From: UBA4874 sp002399435
GTDB lineage: Bacteria > Bacillota > Clostridia > Caldicoprobacterales > DTU083
DNA length: 64,000 bases
NCBI GenBank assembly: GCA_036823195.1
Contig: DAISGI010000006.1
Coordinates: 1-64,000, forward strand
Direction of reading: 5' to 3'
This document shows, one piece after another, positions 52,874 to 60,241 of this stretch. The translations under genes were made by a program, and so were the position numbers. Under the pieces are notes generated by a model. The model was not told the origin of the DNA and made no database searches. It saw nothing but the letters and a program-made list of their open reading frames with translations. The number at the start of each line of letters is the position of its first letter. Position 1 is the stretch's first letter.

Positions 52874-53217
52874 TCTTCCCGTCCCCCAAGCAATCTCCCC
52901 CGCTTGAGGAGATGATATACTGCAATGTCCAGGTCCTGATAGGATGCCTCTTTTGCTTTTCTGCGGACTACGAAAATAATGTCAAAGCCCTGCTTTATCT
53001 GATGGATCCGGGATCCTGTGATCGCCCTCAGCTGACGCTTGATCCGATTCCGTTCCACCGCTTTCCCAAATTTCCTGTTAATGGAAAAACCAACCCTGGT
53101 TTCCGGCCCCCTGGTTTTTCGGAAAACAATTACAAGCAAGGGATGTCCTGAGGAACGCCCCTTTTTATATGTGTATTGAAAGTCCCTGTTTTTTCTCAGC
53201 CGGTGTTTCTTATCCAA
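52870..53217 (-). CDS. rnpA: Ribonuclease P protein component
   Basis: 115 residues from a TTG at 53217, chosen because GGAGG lies seven bases upstream and the protein then begins LDKKHRLRKNRDFQYTY as in other RnpA. The frame is open further up, but that part overlaps rpmH on the same strand. The RNR motif region FGKAVERNRIKRQLRA near 55-70 contacts the catalytic RNA. The protein assists RNase P RNA in trimming tRNA 5' ends. Confidence 0.94.
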   Translation of the reverse strand: MDKKHRLRKNRDFQYTYKKGRSSGHPLLVIVFRKTRGPETRVGFSINRKFGKAVERNRIKRQLRAITGSRIHQIKQGFDIIFVVRRKAKEASYQDLDIAVYHLLKRGRLLGGREE

Positions 53218-53250
53218 CCATTTGCCTCCAGAAAGGGTTTGATGATAGAA

Positions 53251-53272
53251 AAGGCCACCGGATAGCGGCCTT
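53251..53272 (-). terminator. Weak terminator or processing hairpin between rpmH and rnpA
   Basis: AAGGCC pairs with GGCCTT around a ten-base loop on the minus strand, overlapping the rpmH stop codon and followed by TTCTATC. The T tail is short, so it may lower rather than stop read-through from the abundant rpmH message into rnpA. Confidence 0.5.
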
Positions 53273-53405
53273 ACGCTGTGAGCTTTTTCCTGCCCTTTCG
53301 TCTTCTTCTCTTCAGTACAATCCTGCCATCGCTGGTGCTCATTCTTTTCCGGAATCCGTGCTCCTTGCTTCTCTGTCTTTTCTTTGGCTGATAAGTCCGT
53401 TTCAT
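53271..53405 (-). CDS. rpmH: 50S ribosomal protein L34
   Basis: 44 residues: MKRTYQPKKRQR at the start, HGFRKRMSTSDGR in the middle, and a very basic end (LKRRRRKGRKKLTA). This is the near-invariant L34. Ribosome binding site AAAGGGGATG. First gene of the long rpmH-rnpA-yidD-yidC-jag-mnmE-mnmG-rsmG unit, the usual leftward partner of dnaA. Confidence 0.97.
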   Translation of the reverse strand: MKRTYQPKKRQRSKEHGFRKRMSTSDGRIVLKRRRRKGRKKLTA

Positions 53406-53523
53406 TCTGCACATCCCCTTTCTGCTCAAAATATAGGCTGCTGTTCCATTTTTCCCTTTGCTTCACTTTTTATTGCATTCCCAAAGCACTATAGAAATAA
53501 AAAACGGCATTTTCTATGTTAGT

Positions 53524-53585
53524 ATTATAAGTCATCCTGCTTGCATGTGTCAAGAATTATCAGTCATCCTGCCTGCATGTACCAA
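53524..53585 (-). promoter_or_regulatory. Tandem duplicated promoters of rpmH
   Basis: Downstream copy: TTGACA (53553-53548), 18-base spacer, TATAAT (53529-53524). Upstream copy: TTGGTA (53585-53580), 18-base spacer, GATAAT (53561-53556). The spacers are nearly the same sequence (GCATGATCCTGC-like on the plus strand: GTCATCCTGCxTGCATGT at 53531 and 53564), so the second promoter arose by a 33-bp duplication. Confidence 0.8.
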
Positions 53586-53604
53586 AAAAGTCAGGCACCT
53601 TAAA

Positions 53605-53832
53605 TAATCCACAGATATTTTGAGAATTGTGCTTTACTGTTGATAACTTCTAAACTATAATAATAGTAGATTTCGTTACAGGAGTTATACACATCTGTGG
53701 ATAAGGTTGTGCATAACTTGCCGTGTGTTGATTCATTCCTTGTCATATGTTTGGTTGGCAGCATGTTGACAATGTGATTGATTTATTTTAATCTTGTGAA
53801 TAAGTCCTCCAGGAGTCCCGGTCTTATTCACC
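53605..53832. other. oriC: oriC, DnaA-box cluster upstream of dnaA
   Basis: Boxes by eye against TTATNCACA: TAATCCACA 53605-53613 (one mismatch), TGTTGATAA 53638-53646 (one mismatch), TTATACACA 53685-53693, TGTGGATAA 53696-53704 (perfect, reverse), TGTGCATAA 53708-53716, TGTGAATAA 53795-53803 and TTATTCACC 53824-53832 (one mismatch). This is the upstream part of a bipartite Bacillota origin. The box at 53795 directly follows the dnaA -10 and could mediate autorepression. Confidence 0.9.
53766..53794 (+). promoter_or_regulatory. dnaA promoter, upstream candidate
   Basis: TTGACA (53766-53771), 17-base spacer, TAATCT (53789-53794), flanked at once by a DnaA box. Predicted start near 53801. Confidence 0.65.
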
Positions 53833-53861
53833 TTGCCCTGAAAATACTGACTGAATAATAT
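53833..53861 (+). promoter_or_regulatory. dnaA promoter, downstream candidate
   Basis: TTGCCC (53833-53838), 17-base spacer, TAATAT (53856-53861); it abuts the last DnaA box of the upstream cluster. Confidence 0.5.
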
Positions 53862-53866
53862 TTTAT

Positions 53867-53892
53867 GCTGTGCAGGCCAATTGTTGTACAGC
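53867..53892 (+). other. Stem-loop in the dnaA leader
   Basis: GCTGTGCA pairs with TGTACAGC (one G-U pair) around a ten-base loop, followed by a T-rich stretch. It could be an attenuator or a leader structure; about 45 bases before the dnaA ATG. Confidence 0.45.
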
Positions 53893-53936
53893 ACTTTTGT
53901 TCTTATTTCCCGCTTGAAATTACATAGGAGGTTCGC

Positions 53937-55268
53937 ATGGACAATTATTTAATGGATCTTTGGCAAAAAACTCTTCAGCTGGTACGCAACGAGATTACAG
54001 ACGTCAGTTTTGACACCTGGGTCAAGGCAATCGAGCCGATATCGATCCGGGGAGATCAACTCTATCTTTGTGTTCCCAACGAGTTTACCAAAAGTATTTT
54101 GGAGAGCAGATATACCAGCCTGATATCCGATGCCGTAAAGCAGGTCGTATCCCGTACTTATTATGTTACCTTTGTTCTGACCAGCGAAGCGGATAAGTAC
54201 ATGGACAAGCCGGCTGAGCCGGAGTCGGAGGAAAGTGAAACCAACAGCCTCCTGAATCCCAAATATACGTTCAGCACCTTCGTCATCGGGAACAGCAACC
54301 GTTTTGCCCATGCAGCTTCCCTGGCAGTTGCAGAAGCGCCGGCCAAAGCTTATAATCCGCTGTTTATCTATGGCGGAGTCGGATTGGGCAAGACCCATCT
54401 GATGCACGCCATTGGTCATTATATTCTTTCCCAGAACAAAAAGGCGAAAGTATTGTACGTGACTTCCGAAAAATTTACAAACGAATTGATTAATTCCATA
54501 CAAACCAATAAGAATGTGGACTTTCGAAACCGCTACCGTAATGTGGACGTTCTTTTGATCGATGATATCCAGTTTATTGCCGGCAAGGAAAGTACGCAGG
54601 AGGAATTCTTCCATACCTTCAATGCCCTTCACGAAGCCAACAAACAGATTATTATTTCCAGCGATCGCCCCCCGAAGGAGATCCCGACCCTGGAAGATCG
54701 CCTGCGTTCCCGGTTTGAATGGGGACTCATCACCGACATCCAGCCGCCGGATCTGGAAACCCGTATCGCTATATTGAAAAAAAAGGCAGAGATGGAAAAT
54801 CTCGAAGTGGACGACGATGTCCTGGAATTTATCGCAAAACGGATTGAATCCAATATCCGGGAGCTGGAAGGAGCTCTGACCCGAATCATGGCCTACTCTT
54901 CATTGACCAACAGTACCCTTGATGTATCCGTTGCCGAAGAAGCCCTGAAGGATATCATTTCCAGCCGACAGCCAAAGAAAATTACGCCGGAACTGATTCA
55001 AAAAGTAGTCGCGGATCATTGTCAGCTGAAGGTGGAGGATCTGAAGTCCAAGAAACGCAGCCGTCCCATCGTTTATCCAAGGCAGATTGCCATGTACCTC
55101 TGCAGGGAGATGACCGAACTGTCCCTTCCGAAAATCGGCGATCTGTTTGGCGGAAGGGATCATACCACCGTCATCCATGCCTGTGATAAGGTTGCAACAG
55201 ACATAAAGGAGGATCTTCAGATGAAGCGTATGGTCAATGAACTGATCAAACAGATCCGGGAGAATTGA
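53937..55268 (+). CDS. dnaA: Chromosomal replication initiator DnaA
   Basis: 443 residues, normal length. Domain I (about 1-85), a short linker, the AAA+ domain III (about 110-330) with Walker A GGVGLGKTHLMHAIG near 143-157, Walker B LLIDDIQFIAGK near 205 and sensor 2 Arg region, and domain IV with GGRDHTTVIHACDKV near 404-418, the DnaA-box recognition helix. Opens oriC for helicase loading. AGGAGG lies five bases before the ATG. It is flanked by DnaA boxes on both sides. Confidence 0.98.
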   Translation: MDNYLMDLWQKTLQLVRNEITDVSFDTWVKAIEPISIRGDQLYLCVPNEFTKSILESRYTSLISDAVKQVVSRTYYVTFVLTSEADKYMDKPAEPESEESETNSLLNPKYTFSTFVIGNSNRFAHAASLAVAEAPAKAYNPLFIYGGVGLGKTHLMHAIGHYILSQNKKAKVLYVTSEKFTNELINSIQTNKNVDFRNRYRNVDVLLIDDIQFIAGKESTQEEFFHTFNALHEANKQIIISSDRPPKEIPTLEDRLRSRFEWGLITDIQPPDLETRIAILKKKAEMENLEVDDDVLEFIAKRIESNIRELEGALTRIMAYSSLTNSTLDVSVAEEALKDIISSRQPKKITPELIQKVVADHCQLKVEDLKSKKRSRPIVYPRQIAMYLCREMTELSLPKIGDLFGGRDHTTVIHACDKVATDIKEDLQMKRMVNELIKQIREN

Positions 55269-55357
55269 CAGGGCTGTGGATGAGCTGCCTGGATCGGGCA
55301 AAGATATCCCCATTGCCGTCCACAGGCATTTTGAGGTGCTCTCTTTATTCGACAGCA

Positions 55358-55420
55358 TTATTCACATTTCCACAAGTCCTACTGCTATTACTACGAACTA
55401 ACTATTATATTCAACTACAA
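55358..55420. other. oriC: oriC, unwinding region between dnaA and dnaN
   Basis: TTATTCACA (55358-55366) and ATTTCCACA (55366-55374, two mismatches) are followed by CTACTGCTATTACTACGAAC (55379-55398), a series of CTA/TTA-type triplets like the DnaA-trios of B. subtilis (box, spacer, then CTACTATTACTTC there), and then AT-rich ACTATTATATTC. This is the expected layout of the basal unwinding system where DnaA opens the duplex. Confidence 0.8.
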
Positions 55421-55433
55421 CAGGAGGTATTCC

Positions 55434-56537
55434 ATGAAATTCACTTGTTCTCAAAAAAAATTTTTGGAGTCCATCCTAACCGTTCAAAGTGCCGTATCCA
55501 CCCGCAGCAACATTCCCGCTCTGGAAGGCATTTTAATCGAAACGGAAAACGATGTACTCAAACTGGTAGGTTCCAACCTGAACTTAAGCATCGAAAGCCA
55601 TACCAGCGCAACCATTCAAAAAGAAGGCAGTATTGTTGTACCAGCCAGACTTCTGACGGAAATCGTCCGAAAGCTTCCGGATGCGGAATTTGAATTTACT
55701 GTGCTTGCCAACAACAATGTAAAAATCACCTGTCTGAATTCCATCGTCACCCTTCAGTGTTTTTCGGCGGATGAATATCCTGCTTTGCCCGATATTGCTG
55801 AAAGCCAGCCCATTGAGATCAACAAAACGCTTCTGATCGATATGATCCGGCAGACGACGTTTGCGGTGGCCGTGGACGAAGCCCGTCCCATATTGACCGG
55901 TGCTTTGTTGGAAATCGACGGGAAGGATGTCGCCATGGTCTGTCTGGACGGATACCGGCTGGCCTTGCGCAGAGGGGTGATGGATACTCCGCATGACAGC
56001 GTCCGGGTGATTATTCCGGGTAAATCCCTGGGGGAGATTGCAAAGATCCTGCCGGAAGACGACCGTAAGGTCAGTATTACCATATCGGAGCGACATGTTC
56101 TGTTCGATCTGGGATATACCAGAATTATATCCCGTGTTCTGGAAGGAGAGTATATCAATTACTCGCAGATCATCCCGGAGGATTACAAGACCAGGGTGAA
56201 GGTGGATACCAGGATCCTGACCTCCAGTATGGAACGTGCCTCCCTGATTGCCCGGGAAGGGAAAAACAATCTGATCCGGCTGAACATCCAGGATCAGAAG
56301 ATGTTGATTACCTCCAATTCTGAGGTCGGACAAGTTTACGAAGAGGTTCCCATCCTGCTGGAAGGGGAGGAACTGGAAATTGCTTTTAATGCCCGCTATT
56401 TCATGGAAATGCTCAAAGTAATTGATGATCCCGAAATATGTCTTGATTTTACCACAAATGTAAGCCCCTGTGTGGTTCGGCCCATCAACGATCATCATTA
56501 TACGCACCTTCTGCTTCCGGTAAGAATTTACAGCTGA
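55434..56537 (+). CDS. dnaN: DNA polymerase III beta sliding clamp
   Basis: 367 residues, three clamp domains of about 120 residues each, from MKFTCSQKKFLESI to the C-terminal HYTHLLLPVRIY. The clamp rings DNA and tethers polymerase and other factors. AGGAGG precedes the ATG. Follows dnaA after the unwinding region. Confidence 0.97.
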   Translation: MKFTCSQKKFLESILTVQSAVSTRSNIPALEGILIETENDVLKLVGSNLNLSIESHTSATIQKEGSIVVPARLLTEIVRKLPDAEFEFTVLANNNVKITCLNSIVTLQCFSADEYPALPDIAESQPIEINKTLLIDMIRQTTFAVAVDEARPILTGALLEIDGKDVAMVCLDGYRLALRRGVMDTPHDSVRVIIPGKSLGEIAKILPEDDRKVSITISERHVLFDLGYTRIISRVLEGEYINYSQIIPEDYKTRVKVDTRILTSSMERASLIAREGKNNLIRLNIQDQKMLITSNSEVGQVYEEVPILLEGEELEIAFNARYFMEMLKVIDDPEICLDFTTNVSPCVVRPINDHHYTHLLLPVRIYS

Positions 56538-56581
56538 GAAAGCAGATCAGAATGATGAAAAAGGTGTAAAAGGAGGATGGT

Positions 56582-56791
56582 ATGGAACATATTCCAATTC
56601 ATACGGAGTTTATCAAGCTGGACCAGCTACTCAAACTGGCAAATGCCGTGGACTCCGGCGGAGCAGCAAAAATGATCATTGCAGAAGGCCTGGTGAAGGT
56701 AAATGGTGAGACAGAGCGAAGGAAGGGGAAGAAACTTCATCCCGGGGACATGGTGGAAGTGGAAGGAATCGGAAGTTTCCTTGTCGGGTAA
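56582..56791 (+). CDS. yaaA: S4-domain RNA-binding protein YaaA (RlbA)
   Basis: 69 residues. KLDQLLKLANAVDSGGAAK near 14-32 and GLVKVNGETERRKGKKLHPGD form a single S4 domain. In B. subtilis YaaA takes part in ribosome large-subunit assembly. Between dnaN and recF, its invariant place. Confidence 0.94.
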   Translation: MEHIPIHTEFIKLDQLLKLANAVDSGGAAKMIIAEGLVKVNGETERRKGKKLHPGDMVEVEGIGSFLVG

Positions 56792-56809
56792 AAGAGGAAG
56801 TGCGTCAAA

Positions 56810-57922
56810 TTGCATCTCAGGGAGCTGATTCTCCGGAATTTTCGCAATTTTGATCATACAGAGCTTTCCTTTCCTTCTGATTTGATTTTCCTGATCGGTG
56901 AAAATGCCCAGGGGAAAACCAATCTCATCGAATCTGTTTTTTTATCCTGTACCGGGCGTTCCCATCGGACCTCCAAAGACAGGGAGATGATCCAGTGGGA
57001 GAAAGAGGAAGCCTATGTCCGGACAAAGGTGGACCGGAAGCTGGGAGACAGCAGCATTGATATTCTCCTTCGTGCTCATGAAAAAAAGAGGGTGCGGATC
57101 AACGGCGAGCCCATTCATCGATTGGGAGAACTGATGGGACATCTGAATTCCGTTATTTTTTCACCGGAGGATTTGAAGCTGGTAAAGGAAGGTCCTGTGG
57201 AACGCAGGCGATTCATGGACATGGAGCTGTCCCAGATCCGGCCAAAGTATTTTTATTATCTTCAGCAGTACAACCGTATTTTGAATCAACGAAACAATCT
57301 TCTGAAGGAAATCCAGAGTAATCCTTCCCTTGCAAAAACCCTGCCGGTATGGGATCAACAGCTGGCGGAGACCGGCAGTTTCATCATCCTGCAGCGGCAT
57401 GCCTTCAATATCTCCCTGCAAAAAATAGCCCGGGAGATACACAGCCGGATATCCCGCGGTTCGGAGCAGCTGTCCCTTGTTTATCGATCTTCCATTCCCT
57501 ATCAGGACGCTGCTTTGGAGGAAATCCGGCAAAACTTCCTGCGGGAGCTGGAAATCCGTCAAAAGGAAGATATTGAAAAGGGACGCACCGGTAAGGGTTG
57601 TCACAGAGACGATATCCTGTTTCATATCAACGGCATGGATGTGCGGTTGTTTGGCTCCCAGGGACAGAAACGGACTACAGTTCTGTCCCTCAAGCTTTCA
57701 GAGCTGGAGTTTATGTTCCGGGAAACAGGGGAGTATCCGCTTCTCCTTTTGGACGATGCCATGTCGGAACTGGACTCTGCCCGGCAGAGAATGTTGTTGG
57801 AATATATCGGGAAGGTACAGACATTTGTTGCTGTCACCGACCAGGATCAGTTTCCTGAAATCCGGGGCCGGGACAGTCAGGTGTTTCAAATCCGCTCCGG
57901 TACAGCGGTTCCGGAAGGGTAG
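56810..57922 (+). CDS. recF: DNA replication/repair protein RecF
   Basis: 370 residues from a TTG at 56810 (GAGGAAG upstream). SMC-like ATPase: Walker A GENAQGKTNL near 30, LFGSQGQKRTTVLSLKL (signature) near 280 and Walker B LLLDDAMSELD near 310-320. RecF helps load RecA on gapped DNA. The TTG start overlaps no other frame and keeps the MHLRELILRNFRNF N-terminus. Confidence 0.95.
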   Translation: MHLRELILRNFRNFDHTELSFPSDLIFLIGENAQGKTNLIESVFLSCTGRSHRTSKDREMIQWEKEEAYVRTKVDRKLGDSSIDILLRAHEKKRVRINGEPIHRLGELMGHLNSVIFSPEDLKLVKEGPVERRRFMDMELSQIRPKYFYYLQQYNRILNQRNNLLKEIQSNPSLAKTLPVWDQQLAETGSFIILQRHAFNISLQKIAREIHSRISRGSEQLSLVYRSSIPYQDAALEEIRQNFLRELEIRQKEDIEKGRTGKGCHRDDILFHINGMDVRLFGSQGQKRTTVLSLKLSELEFMFRETGEYPLLLLDDAMSELDSARQRMLLEYIGKVQTFVAVTDQDQFPEIRGRDSQVFQIRSGTAVPEG

Positions 57923-57983
57923 GCCCTTTTATTCAGGTGTAAAATAGGGTATAATGGAAGGGTGGAATCAAAAGGAAGGATGA

Positions 57984-58283
57984 ATGATGATATTGCACCT
58001 GGGTGGAGATGCAGTCGCCTCTGTAGAGGATGTGATTGTTATAATGAGCATGAAGTCTGCCGTGCAGTCAGACAGTAACAGGGAATTCATCAAAACTGCC
58101 AAAGAAAAAGGTTTTGTAAAATATTTATCCGATGATCCTCCAAAATCTTTGATACTGGCTGTAATCAATAAAAAGACAGTACTGTTTCTTTCCCCGATAT
58201 CTTCCGAGACCTTGCAGAGGAGAACCGAATATCCGGAGGATATCGTATTGATGATGGACGAAGACAAGGAGGATTTGAAGTGA
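57984..58283 (+). CDS. remB: RemB-like protein (DUF370, extracellular matrix regulator family)
   Basis: 99 residues. LHLGGDAVASVEDVIVIMSMK near the N-terminus (split: GGDAVASVEDVI) and SLILAVINKKTVLFLSPIS near 55-73 are the RemA/RemB pattern; B. subtilis RemB (YaaB) has the same position between recF and gyrB. Ribosome binding site AAGGAAGG. Overlaps gyrB by four bases (GTGA). Confidence 0.93.
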   Translation: MMILHLGGDAVASVEDVIVIMSMKSAVQSDSNREFIKTAKEKGFVKYLSDDPPKSLILAVINKKTVLFLSPISSETLQRRTEYPEDIVLMMDEDKEDLK

Positions 58284-60193
58284 CAACACAGGAAAAAAAT
58301 AACAGTCATTATGACGAGTCTGATATACAGGTTCTGGAAGGATTGGAGGCTGTCCGAAAGCGTCCCGGAATGTACATTGGCAGCACCAATGCCCGGGGTC
58401 TTCATCATTTGGTATATGAGATTGTTGACAACAGCATCGATGAGGCATTGGCCGGTTTCTGTGACCGGATCCATGTAGTGATTCACAGGGACTGCTCCAT
58501 TACCGTAGCGGACAATGGCAGGGGTATCCCCGTGGGGATCAACCCCAAATACGGCATTTCCGCTGCAGAAATTGTTTTTACCATGCTGCATGCAGGCGGC
58601 AAATTCGGCCACGGAGGCTATAAGGTATCCGGAGGTCTGCATGGGGTGGGAGCCTCTGTGGTAAATGCCCTGTCCAAATGGATGGTGGTACACATTTTTA
58701 CGGAGGGGAAAGAATATCTTCTCCGATTTGAATATGGGATTACCAAAACCTCTTTACAGGAAATAGGGGATACGGACAAAACCGGTACCACTATTCAATT
58801 TGAGCCGGACGATCAGATATTTGAAACCTTGAACTTCAGCTACGATGTTTTGAAAAGCCGTCTGAGGGAGATGGCTTTTCTCAATAGAGGAATTACCATT
58901 GTTCTGGAAGACGAACGGGACGATTCGTCCGATACGTTCTTTTATGAAGGCGGGATTGTCTCTTTCGTGGAATATCTGAATAAAAACAGGGAAGTGCTGA
59001 ACAATGCGCCGATTTATATTACCGGGGAAAAGGAAGATGCTTCCCTGGAGATTGCCCTGCAGTATAACGACTCCTATATTGAAAATATCTTTTGCTTTGC
59101 AAACAACATCGAGACTCCGGAGGGAGGAACGCATCTTTCCGGGTTTCGGTCCGGACTGACCCGGGTAATCAACGATTATGCCAGGAAAACCAATATCCTG
59201 AAGGAAGGGGATGCCAATTTTTCCGGGGAGGATACCCGGGAAGGTCTGACAGCTGTCCTCAGCGTGAAGCTGCTGGAGCCTCAGTTTGAGGGACAGACCA
59301 AGACCAAGCTGGGCAACAGTGACATCCGTGGGTTTGTGGACAATATTCTTTCCGAAAAGTTTTCTGCTTTTTTGGAGGAGCATCCTGCGGAGGCAAAGAT
59401 CATTGTTGAAAAAGCTCTCAGTGCGTCCCGGGCCCGGTCCGCGGCCAAAAAAGCCAGGGATCTGACCAGGCGGAAGAGTGTGCTGGAAAGCGCCTCCCTG
59501 CCCGGGAAACTGGCGGACTGCTCGGAAAAGGATCCTTCCCGGTGTGAAATCTTCATTGTGGAGGGGGAATCTGCCGGCGGTTCTGCCAAGCAGGGGAGAG
59601 AACGCCAGTTTCAGGCGATTCTGCCACTTCGGGGTAAAATCCTCAATGTGGAGAAAACACGGTTGGACAAGGTATTGGCCAACGCAGAGATCAAGGCCAT
59701 GATCACGGCATTCGGTGCAGGGATCGGCAATGAATTCAATGCGAGCAAACTCCGTTACCATAAGATTATCTGCATGACGGATGCCGATGTGGATGGAAGT
59801 CATATCCGCACACTGCTTCTGACGTTTTTCTATCGCTATATGAAGCCGCTGGTGGAGGACGGATATGTCTATATTGCCCAGCCGCCCTTATACAAGGTAA
59901 CCAAGAATAAAAAGGAACATTATGTTTATTCAGACCAGGAATTGGAGAATATGCTGAATGAAATTGGACGGGAAGGCATTGAGCTGCAGCGATACAAAGG
60001 ACTGGGAGAGATGAATCCGGAGCAGCTTTGGGAGACCACCATGAATCCGGATTCCCGTACGGTGCTGAAGGTAAATCTGGAAGATGCCGTTGCTGCGAAT
60101 GAGATTTTCAATATTCTGATGGGAGATAAGGTGGAACCGAGGCGGGATTTCATTGAATCCAATGCAAAGTTCGTAAAAAATCTGGATATCTGA
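58280..60193 (+). CDS. gyrB: DNA gyrase subunit B
   Basis: 637 residues from a GTG at 58280. GHKL ATPase domain (EIVDNSIDEALAG near 50-62, GRGIPVG near 88 and GLHGVGASVVNALS near 128), transducer, and TOPRIM domain with EGESAGGSAKQGR near 430 and DADVDGSHI near 505. Makes the ATPase half of gyrase; with GyrA it introduces negative supercoils needed for origin firing. Confidence 0.98.
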   Translation: MTTQEKNNSHYDESDIQVLEGLEAVRKRPGMYIGSTNARGLHHLVYEIVDNSIDEALAGFCDRIHVVIHRDCSITVADNGRGIPVGINPKYGISAAEIVFTMLHAGGKFGHGGYKVSGGLHGVGASVVNALSKWMVVHIFTEGKEYLLRFEYGITKTSLQEIGDTDKTGTTIQFEPDDQIFETLNFSYDVLKSRLREMAFLNRGITIVLEDERDDSSDTFFYEGGIVSFVEYLNKNREVLNNAPIYITGEKEDASLEIALQYNDSYIENIFCFANNIETPEGGTHLSGFRSGLTRVINDYARKTNILKEGDANFSGEDTREGLTAVLSVKLLEPQFEGQTKTKLGNSDIRGFVDNILSEKFSAFLEEHPAEAKIIVEKALSASRARSAAKKARDLTRRKSVLESASLPGKLADCSEKDPSRCEIFIVEGESAGGSAKQGRERQFQAILPLRGKILNVEKTRLDKVLANAEIKAMITAFGAGIGNEFNASKLRYHKIICMTDADVDGSHIRTLLLTFFYRYMKPLVEDGYVYIAQPPLYKVTKNKKEHYVYSDQELENMLNEIGREGIELQRYKGLGEMNPEQLWETTMNPDSRTVLKVNLEDAVAANEIFNILMGDKVEPRRDFIESNAKFVKNLDI

Positions 60194-60241
60194 GAGTGCC
60201 GGGCGGCAGCACGGATTTTACGATAAAGGGGAATAACTGGT

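Noticed and set aside
53218..53466. N-terminal extension of rnpA by 83 codons
   Set aside because: It overlaps rpmH in another frame. RnpA starts at TTG 53217 with its own ribosome binding site.
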